Assembly: GCA_965220365.1 (NCBI GenBank)
Contig: OZ244823.1
Span: 992,001-1,056,000 of the forward strand
Direction: 5' to 3'
Origin: Bin80 sp965220365
Lineage (GTDB): Bacteria; Bacteroidota; Rhodothermia; Rhodothermales; Bin80
DNA length: 64,000 nt
Of this stretch, positions 9,278-17,755 are shown one piece after another (the stretch's first letter is position 1; every line of letters starts with the position of its first letter). Below the pieces are notes generated by a model that was given only the letters and a program-made list of their open reading frames with translations, was not told where the DNA came from and did not search any database. The translations under genes and the position numbers were made by a program.

Positions 9278-10210
9278 ATGACGGAAAATGGAAATCAAAG
9301 GGTTATGGAATTTTTTGGTGTCCGCACCGAGGGTTCCATGTCTCTGCGCTTATTTCCTGTCTGGGCACAGGCACTTGGGATCCAGGGGGCGAATCTGCGC
9401 GGTGTAAACTTACCTATTGACGGGACGCCGGAAACCTATCGCAAAGCAGTTCAACGTCTCAAGCAGAATCCTGAGGTTTATGGTGCGTTGGTTACTTCCC
9501 ATAAACTGTCCGTCGTGCGTGCAGCGGGTGAATTGATTAATCAGTATACGCCCGCATCCAAGCTGACTGGGGAGGTTTCAGCATTATATAAGCGCGGAGG
9601 AGAGTTATGGGGGGATGCGGTGGACCCTGAAAATTGCGGACTAGCCGTGGCAGATTTTCTGCCTCCAAATTGGTGGAACCTCAATGAAGAAGCGGGAATT
9701 TTAGTACTTGGGGGTGGAGGGGCATGTGTGGCCTTGCTTGTACATGTGCTGCAACAGGCAGTGAATGCCCCTTCTTTTGTTCAGGTTGTGGAAAAGCGTG
9801 TAGATAATCTCGATCACTGTGCCCGGGTTGCCGGGCAGCTTGATTCAGGGAAAACCACCGTAGAATTTATTCATTCAAGCCAGCCACAGGTCTGCGATCA
9901 GCTTGTCTCTAAGCTTCCGCCGTGTTCAATGGTGATCAATGCGACGGGAATGGGGAAAGATCTGCCGGGATCTCCCGTCACAGATGCGGTGCGTTTTCCC
10001 CCCGGTGGAGTCGTATGGGAACTCAATTATCGAGGAGAGCGCCCCTTTCTTCACCAAGCGAGGGGGCAGTCACAGGCAAGGTCATTGATTGTGGAGGATG
10101 GCTGGCATTATTTTCTACGCGGCTGGTCAAGTGTCATTGGGCTTGTATTTGATATTCCCATTACACAGAATCGGTTTAAAGATTTTTGCGCGGTCACAAA
10201 GAAAAACTGA
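9278..10210 (+). CDS. Shikimate dehydrogenase-like (AroE family) oxidoreductase
   Basis: 310 residues from ATG 9278; an ATG at 9305 (MEFFGV) is equally possible, and the longest frame from 9233 overlaps the divergent sulfatase start. The substrate-binding half shows GSMSLRLFP in place of the usual SxS loop, GALVTSHKLSVV with the catalytic Lys, and DAVDPENCG with the catalytic Asp. The NAD(P)-binding half has LVLGGGGAC and VINATGMG. It is clearly AroE-fold, but the substrate loop differs from biosynthetic AroE. With the isomerase and HAD genes downstream it is more likely catabolic, acting on a cyclitol or sugar acid. The substrate is unknown. Confidence 0.82.
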   Translation: MTENGNQRVMEFFGVRTEGSMSLRLFPVWAQALGIQGANLRGVNLPIDGTPETYRKAVQRLKQNPEVYGALVTSHKLSVVRAAGELINQYTPASKLTGEVSALYKRGGELWGDAVDPENCGLAVADFLPPNWWNLNEEAGILVLGGGGACVALLVHVLQQAVNAPSFVQVVEKRVDNLDHCARVAGQLDSGKTTVEFIHSSQPQVCDQLVSKLPPCSMVINATGMGKDLPGSPVTDAVRFPPGGVVWELNYRGERPFLHQARGQSQARSLIVEDGWHYFLRGWSSVIGLVFDIPITQNRFKDFCAVTKKN

Positions 10211-10284
10211 AGACATCTTCGATGCAAGACTCGGTGATCATCCCGATTTCCGTACCTTTCGGGAGTCATTTACCTACGTAGCCA

Positions 10285-11214
10285 ATGTATCTCGGATTTG
10301 TTAGTGCGATTGTGCCTGAATTATCGGTTGAAGAAGTTTTTTCTCTTGCCTCAGAGCTTTCCTATGATTGCGTTGAGTTGATGTGTTGGCCAAAAGGGAA
10401 GGCGACGCGGCGCTATGCAGGCGTTACGCACGTAGATGTCCAATCGCTGGACCCAAAGAAAGCGCAAACGCTCCAAGCTCTGAGTTCTGAATCCGGTGTC
10501 GCAATCAGCGCACTGGGCTACTATCCAAACCCACTGTCTCCAGATCCGGAGGAGGCGAAAGTTTCGATCTCACAGATCCAACGGATGATAGATGCGGCGG
10601 TATTGCTTGAGTTGGATACGGTCAATACATTCATTGGACGCGACTGGCATTGCTCTGTTGAGGATAATTGGCCCCGGGTTATGGAAGTATGGAAGCCACT
10701 TGTTGCCTATGCAGAAGAGCGGCAAATTCGCATTGGGATCGAAAACTGCCCGATGTACTTTACCAACGACGAATGGCCCTCGGGCAAAAATATTGCCCAC
10801 TCGCCTGCAATCTGGCGCCGACTCTTTAATGATCTGGATAGCAGTGCCATCGGGCTCAATTATGACCCGTCTCATATGATTTGGCAGCATATGGATGCGT
10901 TAGAGCCGATCCGCACTTTTGCTGATCGTCTCTTTCATATTCATGCCAAAGATGTTCGGCTCGACCAGGATCGGCTCAATGAGGTTGGCATCCTGTCCAT
11001 ACCAAATTCTTTCCACACTCCCAAATTGCCTGGATTGGGGGACGTAGACTGGGGAAAGTTTTTCTCTTTTCTCACAGATGCAGGATACGATGGAGCCGTC
11101 TGCGTTGAAGTTGAAGATCGTGCTTATGAGGGATCTCTGGAATCGCGGATATCTGCTTTGAGGCAAAGTGTGAACTATCTGCGACAATTCATTCCTGCTC
11201 AAGAATCGTCATAG
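10285..11214 (+). CDS. Sugar phosphate isomerase/epimerase-like TIM barrel
   Basis: 309 residues of the xylose isomerase-like TIM barrel superfamily (AP endonuclease 2 fold). Metal-ligand stretches are IRIGIENCPM (Glu ~154), GLNYDPSHMIWQ (Asp/His), FHIHAKDVRL and AVCVEVEDRA (Glu). Members interconvert or epimerise sugars, inosose or keto-acids. It lies 74 bases after the AroE-like gene and 28 bases before the HAD gene on the same strand, so the three form a likely operon. Substrate specificity cannot be read from sequence. Confidence 0.85.
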   Translation: MYLGFVSAIVPELSVEEVFSLASELSYDCVELMCWPKGKATRRYAGVTHVDVQSLDPKKAQTLQALSSESGVAISALGYYPNPLSPDPEEAKVSISQIQRMIDAAVLLELDTVNTFIGRDWHCSVEDNWPRVMEVWKPLVAYAEERQIRIGIENCPMYFTNDEWPSGKNIAHSPAIWRRLFNDLDSSAIGLNYDPSHMIWQHMDALEPIRTFADRLFHIHAKDVRLDQDRLNEVGILSIPNSFHTPKLPGLGDVDWGKFFSFLTDAGYDGAVCVEVEDRAYEGSLESRISALRQSVNYLRQFIPAQESS

Positions 11215-11242
11215 GATTCATATCTGCTTAAGTGCCATCCAA

Positions 11243-12121
11243 ATGAAAGCTCCGTCTATGCCATTACAAAAAAGCAAGAATTTCTTGATTGCGATTGACT
11301 CGGATGGTTGCGTCTTTGATTCAATGGAGGTGAAACACAAGGAGTGCTTTTGTCCGGTTACGATCCGCCATTATGGTTTACAGGCCGTCAGCAAATTTGC
11401 CAGGGAATCGTGGGAGTTTGTGAATCTGTATTCTGTTGACCGGGGCATGAACCGCTTTCCTGCACTGGTGCGAGTCATGGATCAGTTGCGTACGCGCCCA
11501 GAAGTTTTACGTCGTGGGGTGACCATTCCGGTTCTGGAAGAGCTCAGGGACTGGATCCGTACAAAACCAAAATTAGGAAACCCCGCACTTGCTGATGCAG
11601 CCGAGCGTATCCCTGCGCTGGTGGATGCATTAGCATGGAGCGAAGCAGTCAATCAGGCAGTAACAGAGATGGTGCACGGAGTTCCACCATTCCCCTATGT
11701 ACATGATGTGCTTTCAAAAGCCGCAAACCAGGCTGACATGATGGTCGCCTCCAGTACGCCAATAGATGCTCTGCACCGGGAATGGGGTGAGCATGGGTTG
11801 TCAGATTATGTACAGGTGATTGCAGGCCAGGAGATGGGCCCCAAATCCCATCAGCTATCTACCTTTGCAGGCGGTCAGTATGCTTCTGATCATATGCTTA
11901 TGATTGGGGATGCATTCAGTGATTATCGTGCTGCGAAGAGTGTGCAGGCATGCTTTTATCCAGTCCTGCCGGGCGAGGAAGAATCCTCGTGGGAACGGCT
12001 TCAAAATGAAGCGCTTGACCGGTTCTTTGCCCGTGAGTATCAAGGTCCCTATGAACAAGGACTGATCGGTGAGTTAAGGGAAAGGCTTCCAGAACAGCCG
12101 CCATGGGAATCGAAGGGGTAA
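11243..12121 (+). CDS. HAD-superfamily hydrolase
   Basis: 292 residues from ATG 11243 (ATG 11258 also possible). HAD motif I is AIDSDGCVFDSM (DxD). Motif II is VASSTPIDAL and motif IV is MIGDAFSDYRAA. A large helical cap of ~110 residues separates motifs I and II. It is a probable sugar phosphate phosphatase or phosphomutase. As the last gene of the AroE-like/TIM-barrel/HAD set, it may recycle a phosphorylated intermediate. I do not recognise a named subfamily. Confidence 0.82.
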   Translation: MKAPSMPLQKSKNFLIAIDSDGCVFDSMEVKHKECFCPVTIRHYGLQAVSKFARESWEFVNLYSVDRGMNRFPALVRVMDQLRTRPEVLRRGVTIPVLEELRDWIRTKPKLGNPALADAAERIPALVDALAWSEAVNQAVTEMVHGVPPFPYVHDVLSKAANQADMMVASSTPIDALHREWGEHGLSDYVQVIAGQEMGPKSHQLSTFAGGQYASDHMLMIGDAFSDYRAAKSVQACFYPVLPGEEESSWERLQNEALDRFFAREYQGPYEQGLIGELRERLPEQPPWESKG

Positions 12122-12289
12122 TATCAAATCTTCAGAAGTCCTCTGACTCATTCGGGATTTCCAGCTGTGCAGGCATGTAGATGCCTGAGAAGGTGAGTTG
12201 GGAGGTTTTACGTAGTTATTTCACCTCCCCGACTTGACAAAACAGTCGCGCATTTGAAAGCGCATAGTTTATTGATTTCTGCTCGCTAT

Positions 12290-15007
12290 TTACAGTGTTT
12301 TAGGTTTGTATGTAACCTTTAACATGAGGTAGCGGCCAAGGGTATTTATTTGTGAGGTTTCGAGATATGCAGCAGAATTAACGAATCGGACAATTTGGTT
12401 CTGGTTCAGCACATCATGGAGAGAGAGTTCTACTTGTCCACGGTCACTAAAAATCAATCGGGATACGGAGGCATTGAGATCAACAATATTTGGCTGACCA
12501 GCGAAGACGGTTCGATCAAATGTGCGGTATTCCAACGAGGACTTGATGTTCCAATGTGCATTTACTCTCCAGTTGAGGTTACTATCAAAGCGAACATTGA
12601 CATAACGGCGATTGAGTGCATCATAATGGGAGTACTGTACATCGTTCCAAGTTATGGCTGTTCTTATTTCAGCTTCAATTGCACGACCAACAAAGTAGTT
12701 TAAACCCAAGCGAGCACGCATTCGCAGTAATTGACGTTCATTAGCAACTCCGCTGACGAATTCTGACCCTGAAACCAGATCTGCTCTTAGGCTGGTATTC
12801 CAACCCAAGCCCAGGGTTCGGATGGTTTTTCCCAGGCTCATTTGGGCGTCTGCTGCCCATGTTGGGCTAGAATTGATGTAAGTGATGTTTTGGAGACCAC
12901 CCTCTTCAACTGTCCAAGCACGCACGATACTGTTGTGTGTATATGTCACGCCGGCATCAGAATTGAAAGATAGACCTGAATAACTTTGATATATCTTATA
13001 GTCTGCAAACACGTGGTGCCAGTATTCTGGAGTTAACGTTGGATTGCCTGTGAAAATTCGAAGAGGGTCTTTACGGTCTTCAAATGGCTGGATTTGTCGT
13101 ACTGAAGGCTCTCGAGTTTCAGTTCGATAGAATAGGTTCAGTTCGCTATTGTCATCCATATCCCAACGTCCCCAAAGATATGGTAGAAGATGTGTGAAGG
13201 AATTTCTTATGGGCTGTTCTTTTTCGTATGAGACATGTCCTTTTTGCCAAGAATGCTGTAGCTTCAGATTCCCGGTCACAGACCATATTTGATTCGATCC
13301 AATCAAACTAAAATTCACTCCAGGTCGCAAATAAGAATTATTTTGCTTAAAGGTTGAATTATGATCTAGATCTCCCTCCCACTGCTCGCCCAATCGGTTA
13401 GACCTTGTGTGGTCTTTCGTCCGTATTGAATTCGACCGCTCCAAGTATACTGAGATGGTGCGTCCAGAGCGCAAGGGTTGAATCAACTCAAGCCTTTGGA
13501 AATTACGGAGGGTATAGCTATCCAAGTCTCTCAGTTGGTGGGATTCCTCGGGGGTACGTAATTCTCCAGACCCGAGTATATCCGTTTCAGTGAATAGGTC
13601 GCGGAGTTCATTCTCTTCCTCAGCTGAGACGGTCGTTTCAACAACGAGACTACGACCACTCTCTGATATTCGTTTACTCCATACTGCTGACCCATATCCC
13701 GACATTGTACCAATCCGATCATGTACAAAGGTCTGAGCCATCTTCTGAGTAAGATCGTCTACGCTGAATATGTGTTCTATACCTTGGAGCTCTGATATTA
13801 AGCGTGAATTCAAAAAGTTACCATTCACCACCATACGGTGCCCCTCCTCGAAATTGAAGTCTGCATTTAGAACAAGGTCGTGACTAAGCATACCATCGGA
13901 AAGATCTTCGGATATTGAACTCAATGCAGACTCGCTATTCCCTAATGATTGTTGTCGTTCAGAATTTTCGATCACTTTGTTATGACCATCCACCAGGAAG
14001 TAACTCACATTAATATCCGATTTTGCCCCCAGAGTTACCGTCGTATTTACCCCTCCTACGGCTGATCGTCTCAACCCGTCTACGCCACCAGGAATAAGCT
14101 TAGTCAGGGTGACAGGATTAATGGCGGATGTCATTGATCCACTAAAACTTGGCTGGTTCACATTTTCGGCACCACCAAATAAGGCAAATTGCAATCTAGG
14201 TGTGAAGCGGAACACGTTGGCCTGCGTGAAATAACGTTCCTGCTGCGAGCTTTCGCCTCCAAGACCACCCACGATTTGCCCAAATGCACCTTTCTTGGCT
14301 TCCTCGGTGAGTTCGAGATTAATTGTGCGCTCATCCCGACCATCTGGAATGCCAGTGAGTTCTGCCCGATCAGAAGCTTTATCATAGACCTGTACTCGGT
14401 CGACAGATTCTGCTGGCAAGTTCCTGGTGGCTATGGTGGGGTCATTACCAAAAAATTCCTTATCCTCGACCAGTACATTTTCAACCGTTCGCCCATGAGC
14501 ATACACAGTACCACTCGGGTCCACCTCAATACCTGGTAAACGGCGAAGTAGGTCTTCCACCATATCCATAGGCCTTACGACGAAGGCCATGGCATGATAT
14601 TCTATCGTATCCCCGCGAACAACAAATGGCAGCCGGTTGGCAGTCACTACGAATTCTTCCAAATCTTGGTTGCTGGGGGAAAGTTGGACATTTCCTAGGT
14701 CCACATTCTGATCATCTATCAAAAATGGCTGATAGGCTGTCTGCATTCCGACGTACGTAACCTGCAAGATATAATGCTCTGGGGCTACTTTCGGAAACGA
14801 AAAGACACCATCTTTTCGTGTAGTAGTGAAGTGAACCAAGCTGGAATCCGCTTGCATGAGAAGGATCACAGTAGCACTGACTAACGGTGTGCCAGCTGTT
14901 GAGTCGGTCACTAATCCAATTACACCGTAGGATTGTCCCTCAGCAGACAACGGCACCACTGAGATCAGCCCGATCAAAAATACTCCGAGGGTCCAGTACC
15001 GAATCAT
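12290..15007 (-). CDS. TonB-type outer-membrane beta-barrel protein with carboxypeptidase-like N-domain
   Basis: 905 residues from ATG 15007, chosen because it opens a clear signal peptide (TLGVFLIGLISVVPLSAEGQ); a longer frame to 15103 exists. An N-terminal CarboxypepD_reg-like domain (GVIGLVTDSTAGTPLVSATV) is followed by a plug-like part (FVVRPMDMVEDLLRRLPGIE, then VEDKEFFGNDP) and a long beta-barrel. It belongs to the outer-membrane beta-barrel family usually found beside GLPGLI proteins in Bacteroidota, rather than to classic SusC. It is downstream of the GLPGLI gene and the small exported peptide gene on the same strand. It probably handles uptake or export of a peptide or siderophore-like ligand; the ligand is unknown. 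Confidence 0.88.
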   Translation of the reverse strand: MIRYWTLGVFLIGLISVVPLSAEGQSYGVIGLVTDSTAGTPLVSATVILLMQADSSLVHFTTTRKDGVFSFPKVAPEHYILQVTYVGMQTAYQPFLIDDQNVDLGNVQLSPSNQDLEEFVVTANRLPFVVRGDTIEYHAMAFVVRPMDMVEDLLRRLPGIEVDPSGTVYAHGRTVENVLVEDKEFFGNDPTIATRNLPAESVDRVQVYDKASDRAELTGIPDGRDERTINLELTEEAKKGAFGQIVGGLGGESSQQERYFTQANVFRFTPRLQFALFGGAENVNQPSFSGSMTSAINPVTLTKLIPGGVDGLRRSAVGGVNTTVTLGAKSDINVSYFLVDGHNKVIENSERQQSLGNSESALSSISEDLSDGMLSHDLVLNADFNFEEGHRMVVNGNFLNSRLISELQGIEHIFSVDDLTQKMAQTFVHDRIGTMSGYGSAVWSKRISESGRSLVVETTVSAEEENELRDLFTETDILGSGELRTPEESHQLRDLDSYTLRNFQRLELIQPLRSGRTISVYLERSNSIRTKDHTRSNRLGEQWEGDLDHNSTFKQNNSYLRPGVNFSLIGSNQIWSVTGNLKLQHSWQKGHVSYEKEQPIRNSFTHLLPYLWGRWDMDDNSELNLFYRTETREPSVRQIQPFEDRKDPLRIFTGNPTLTPEYWHHVFADYKIYQSYSGLSFNSDAGVTYTHNSIVRAWTVEEGGLQNITYINSSPTWAADAQMSLGKTIRTLGLGWNTSLRADLVSGSEFVSGVANERQLLRMRARLGLNYFVGRAIEAEIRTAITWNDVQYSHYDALNRRYVNVRFDSNLNWRVNAHWNIKSSLEYRTFDRTVFAGQPNIVDLNASVSRLIFSDRGQVELSLHDVLNQNQIVRFVNSAAYLETSQINTLGRYLMLKVTYKPKTL

Positions 15008-15125
15008 TTGACCAATCCTCAATATGTCGAAAAAAACTGGCCAAGACAGTGAAGTCAAGAACAAGCCAGCTATCACACGGATGTCTGGGCGAGTAGAATA
15101 CACCGAAGCGATTCAAACCCAAATT

Positions 15126-15908
15126 TCACCAATTCCCTCGCACCTTGACGGGGGTCGCATTAATGATCGCGTCACGTGAAACCTCCCACATGTGCTGATC
15201 TTCGGCTACCGTCTGCTCTATAATCTGGACATATTTATCGGGTGTCACTTGTTTACCACTGACTGGCGGACCAGTGGAGTTTGGCTGAGCCACAAGATCA
15301 ATTTCTTCTGCAGAATAGACCTCACCTATTTCAGTGTTGGTTACCATCAGAATAAGACCGGGTAAGCCATGAAATAACCCTGGTCCGGCAGATACAGGTA
15401 TTTCGGGGGTAAACCAAGCCTCAATATCGCCCAACTCAGTAGTAGATGTTGCCTTCATGACATGATAACCAAGGTAATTGCGTTCAACGCCCGGCGCAAT
15501 CTTCCAAGACCATGAAGGCAAAGTATCCTCAACCAAGAAGAGACCCTCATCAAATTTACGTGACTCTACGAAAAGAAGTTCATCATGACGAACGAATGTG
15601 GAATCAATGAATTCCCAACCGATATCTTTTCCGTCAGCGGTACGTTCACCAGGCACATAAGGGTCATCATCGGAGGGATACATCAGGGAACTGTGAGCGT
15701 CAAAAAATAAAATTCTTGATATAGTTACATGAGTGGGATCAGCTCCTTCGGGACCGTACAGGAATTCACCTAATTGATCCCCAGGAAGCGCCAGCACGGG
15801 ACGAGTATGGCTATAGCGAACCGTACCGTGCTGAGCGCTAACTGTAATCGGTAAAGCCAAGATTATCAGGATAACCGATTTGGAACAGAAACCTGGGAGA
15901 TGAGACAT
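15126..15908 (-). CDS. GLPGLI family protein
   Basis: 260 residues with a signal peptide (SVILIILALPITVSAQ). The family-naming motif is present: GPGLFHGLPGLILMV, preceded by AWFTPEIPVSAGP. The function of this family is unknown; members are periplasmic and commonly sit beside TonB-type barrels. Here it lies between the small exported peptide (2 bases upstream) and the barrel gene (118 bases downstream), so the three are one operon. Confidence 0.9.
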   Translation of the reverse strand: MSHLPGFCSKSVILIILALPITVSAQHGTVRYSHTRPVLALPGDQLGEFLYGPEGADPTHVTISRILFFDAHSSLMYPSDDDPYVPGERTADGKDIGWEFIDSTFVRHDELLFVESRKFDEGLFLVEDTLPSWSWKIAPGVERNYLGYHVMKATSTTELGDIEAWFTPEIPVSAGPGLFHGLPGLILMVTNTEIGEVYSAEEIDLVAQPNSTGPPVSGKQVTPDKYVQIIEQTVAEDQHMWEVSRDAIINATPVKVRGNW

Positions 15909-15910
15909 TG

Positions 15911-16264
15911 CTATTCTAGTCCGTCCTGACAGACCATTGCTGTATCGCCGGTCTCGTCATCCGTGTATTGTTCCCATTCTTCACAACCAGACTCCGTCAT
16001 ACAACGTCGGAATCTTCTTTCCTCTCTCCGGCCTGGATTCCCTGAAACAATACATACCTTGGGCTTCATGTCGACCGAGAAGATTGAAGCATCCTTATCA
16101 AGGAGTAAGGCCGTATGCGACACCACTAACTCATCCTGTTCGCTATTATCAGGAGTAGAAATTGGTGTGTGTAACCCAGCAAAACCTGCCGCGCAAAGAA
16201 GGACGAGGAAAATTCCTACGAGATAAAATTTTGGTTCTTCCCCTTTATCAGTGGGTAAACTCAT
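15911..16264 (-). CDS. Small exported Cys-containing peptide, N-terminus rewritten by an IS
   Basis: 117 residues as now read. Residues 12-32 are a hydrophobic signal/anchor (FYLVGIFLVLLCAAGFAG). The mature part is polar with four Cys (VCIVSG, RRCMTESGCEEW, VCQDG). The first 11 codons (MSLPTDKGEEP) belong to the ISL3 element inserted at 16233-17639. Beyond the IS, the reading frame continues in phase to ATG 17658, where the original protein began MIDSKFYLVGIF. The new ATG overlaps the transposase stop (ATGA). The layout resembles NVEALA-like exported peptides of Bacteroidota, but I see no decisive motif. It lies 2 bases before the GLPGLI gene. Confidence 0.75.
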   Translation of the reverse strand: MSLPTDKGEEPKFYLVGIFLVLLCAAGFAGLHTPISTPDNSEQDELVVSHTALLLDKDASIFSVDMKPKVCIVSGNPGRREERRFRRCMTESGCEEWEQYTDDETGDTAMVCQDGLE

Positions 16265-17639
16265 CTTTGAACGCCTTCGGGGTATAGATCAAGTCCTCCC
16301 AGGTGGAAGTAAATGGCGTTTGCAAACCGTTGTTTGTTGCGAAAGCCTCGACTGCGCATTTTGACGGTTTTGATTCGACTGTTGATGCCTTCCGCGGGTC
16401 CATTGCTCACCTTCAGGATGATCGCATTGATGATGCCCCACAGATGTTTTTTGATGGTTTTGGCGGCGGCTTTGATTGGCTCCAGTCGACATCTCATGGC
16501 CCAGGACAACCATCGCTTCCAGCCTTTGCGCGCCCAGGTGGGATGCACATAATGCCATAACCGCTGGGCCATTTCCTTGATCGCCCATGCACGGGCCGTC
16601 TTTAGCGTACTGGTGCGCAACTGCTGAAAGCGCAGCTTCTGCTTCCGAGACAGGTTGGCGGGATTGGTTAACCAGTCATACTTCGTTCCTTTGAGGTCTT
16701 CCTGTCCCTGTTTCATCAGGGCCCGGTGCTCCTGACGTCGCACCTTATCCACGGCATCTCCCAAGCATTTGGCTACGTGAAACCGGTCAAAGGCCACCTT
16801 CTGATCCGCTCCAGGGACATGGTCCAACGTGGCGTTGATATACGCCGGCCACATGTCCATGCTCACGCTCTTGATGCCCTCCAACTGCACCGAACTAAGC
16901 CCGGCATACCAATCCTGAAGAGAGGCTTTCTTACGACCTTCGCCTACATGCAGCACCGTGCCTGATTTGGGATCGGACACAATGGTGACATAGTCATGAC
17001 GCTTGCGGAATGAGGTCTCGTCCACACCAATATGGGCAATGTGCTGCTTCGATCTGCGTACAAGGCCCCGTTGGACCGCGCGCTGCATGATCCCGTCAAT
17101 CGCGTTCCAACTTACACCCATCAAACGCGACACCGCCGATACACTCGCCTCCTGCAGCCAATCAATCACCAGAGATTCAAACTCCGCCGTGAACCGAGCC
17201 TTCGGTTCCGCCCACGGAACCGATACCGTGCGCACTCCATGTTCGGGACACTCCACGCGAGGAAGATCCGCGACCACCAGCGTGCGATACGCGCACATAT
17301 CTAGGTGACGCCATTGCCGACGACGCTGATCATAGCCCGGACACTCGGTATCGCACTCTGGACACCGAAATCGGTGGCCTGCTTTACAGGTTACCTGGAT
17401 CTGGACTTCCCGCGTCTTGTGCGCAATCGTCACATCGGAAACCTCCCACGGTGAATGAATGCCGAACAGGCGGCTGATGTCTCTCGGTCGTACGGACATA
17501 TCGTTGATGAAAATGAAGTGAAAAAATAAAATCGTGATGGATCACTCGGAACATGCAAGAAATAGGTGCCAATTCTCTCCACACTCCTTACATTTACAAT
17601 AGAATTCAACGTTCTACCCATACAAACGGGGGAAGAGCC
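16233..17639 (-). mobile_element. ISL3-family insertion sequence, intact copy (1407 bp)
   Basis: The ends are imperfect inverted repeats: GGTTCTTCCCCTTTATCAG inward from 16233 and, reverse-complemented from 17639, GGCTCTTCCCCCGTTTGTAT. It is flanked by the perfect 8-bp direct repeat AAAATTTT (16225-16232 and 17640-17647), as expected for ISL3. It carries one full-length transposase. A second copy with the same ends and sequence, carrying a group II intron, lies at 26378-29675. The two copies encode identical transposase sequence, so at least one moved recently. Confidence 0.96.
16261..17499 (-). CDS. ISL3-family transposase
   Basis: 412 residues, full length. The N-terminal zinc-binding part has CRPECDTECPGYDQR-like Cys pairs (FRCPECDTECP) followed by WRHLDMCAYRT and VECPEHGVRTVSVPWA. 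The helix-turn-helix region has WLQEASVSAVSRLMGVSW. The DDE domain shows HIGVDETSFRKRHDYVTIV, VSMDMWPAY and, near the end, VSNGPAEGINSRIKTVK (catalytic Glu). Nothing is broken. The stop TGA overlaps the ATG of the following peptide gene. Confidence 0.96.
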   Translation of the reverse strand: MSVRPRDISRLFGIHSPWEVSDVTIAHKTREVQIQVTCKAGHRFRCPECDTECPGYDQRRRQWRHLDMCAYRTLVVADLPRVECPEHGVRTVSVPWAEPKARFTAEFESLVIDWLQEASVSAVSRLMGVSWNAIDGIMQRAVQRGLVRRSKQHIAHIGVDETSFRKRHDYVTIVSDPKSGTVLHVGEGRKKASLQDWYAGLSSVQLEGIKSVSMDMWPAYINATLDHVPGADQKVAFDRFHVAKCLGDAVDKVRRQEHRALMKQGQEDLKGTKYDWLTNPANLSRKQKLRFQQLRTSTLKTARAWAIKEMAQRLWHYVHPTWARKGWKRWLSWAMRCRLEPIKAAAKTIKKHLWGIINAIILKVSNGPAEGINSRIKTVKMRSRGFRNKQRFANAIYFHLGGLDLYPEGVQR

Positions 17640-17755
17640 AAAATTTTGAATCAATCATTTGAAAAAGAGTTTTAGTTAAAAAGTGAGGGTATACCCCAGA
17701 AATGGGGCCAATATAAGGTTTAAATTTATTATTTCAAAAAAAGCAATTTTTATCA

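Noticed and set aside
12191..12232. A terminator between the HAD gene and the barrel gene
   Set aside because: GGGAGGT and ACCTCCC can pair, but the loop is long and no T-run follows; too weak to list.
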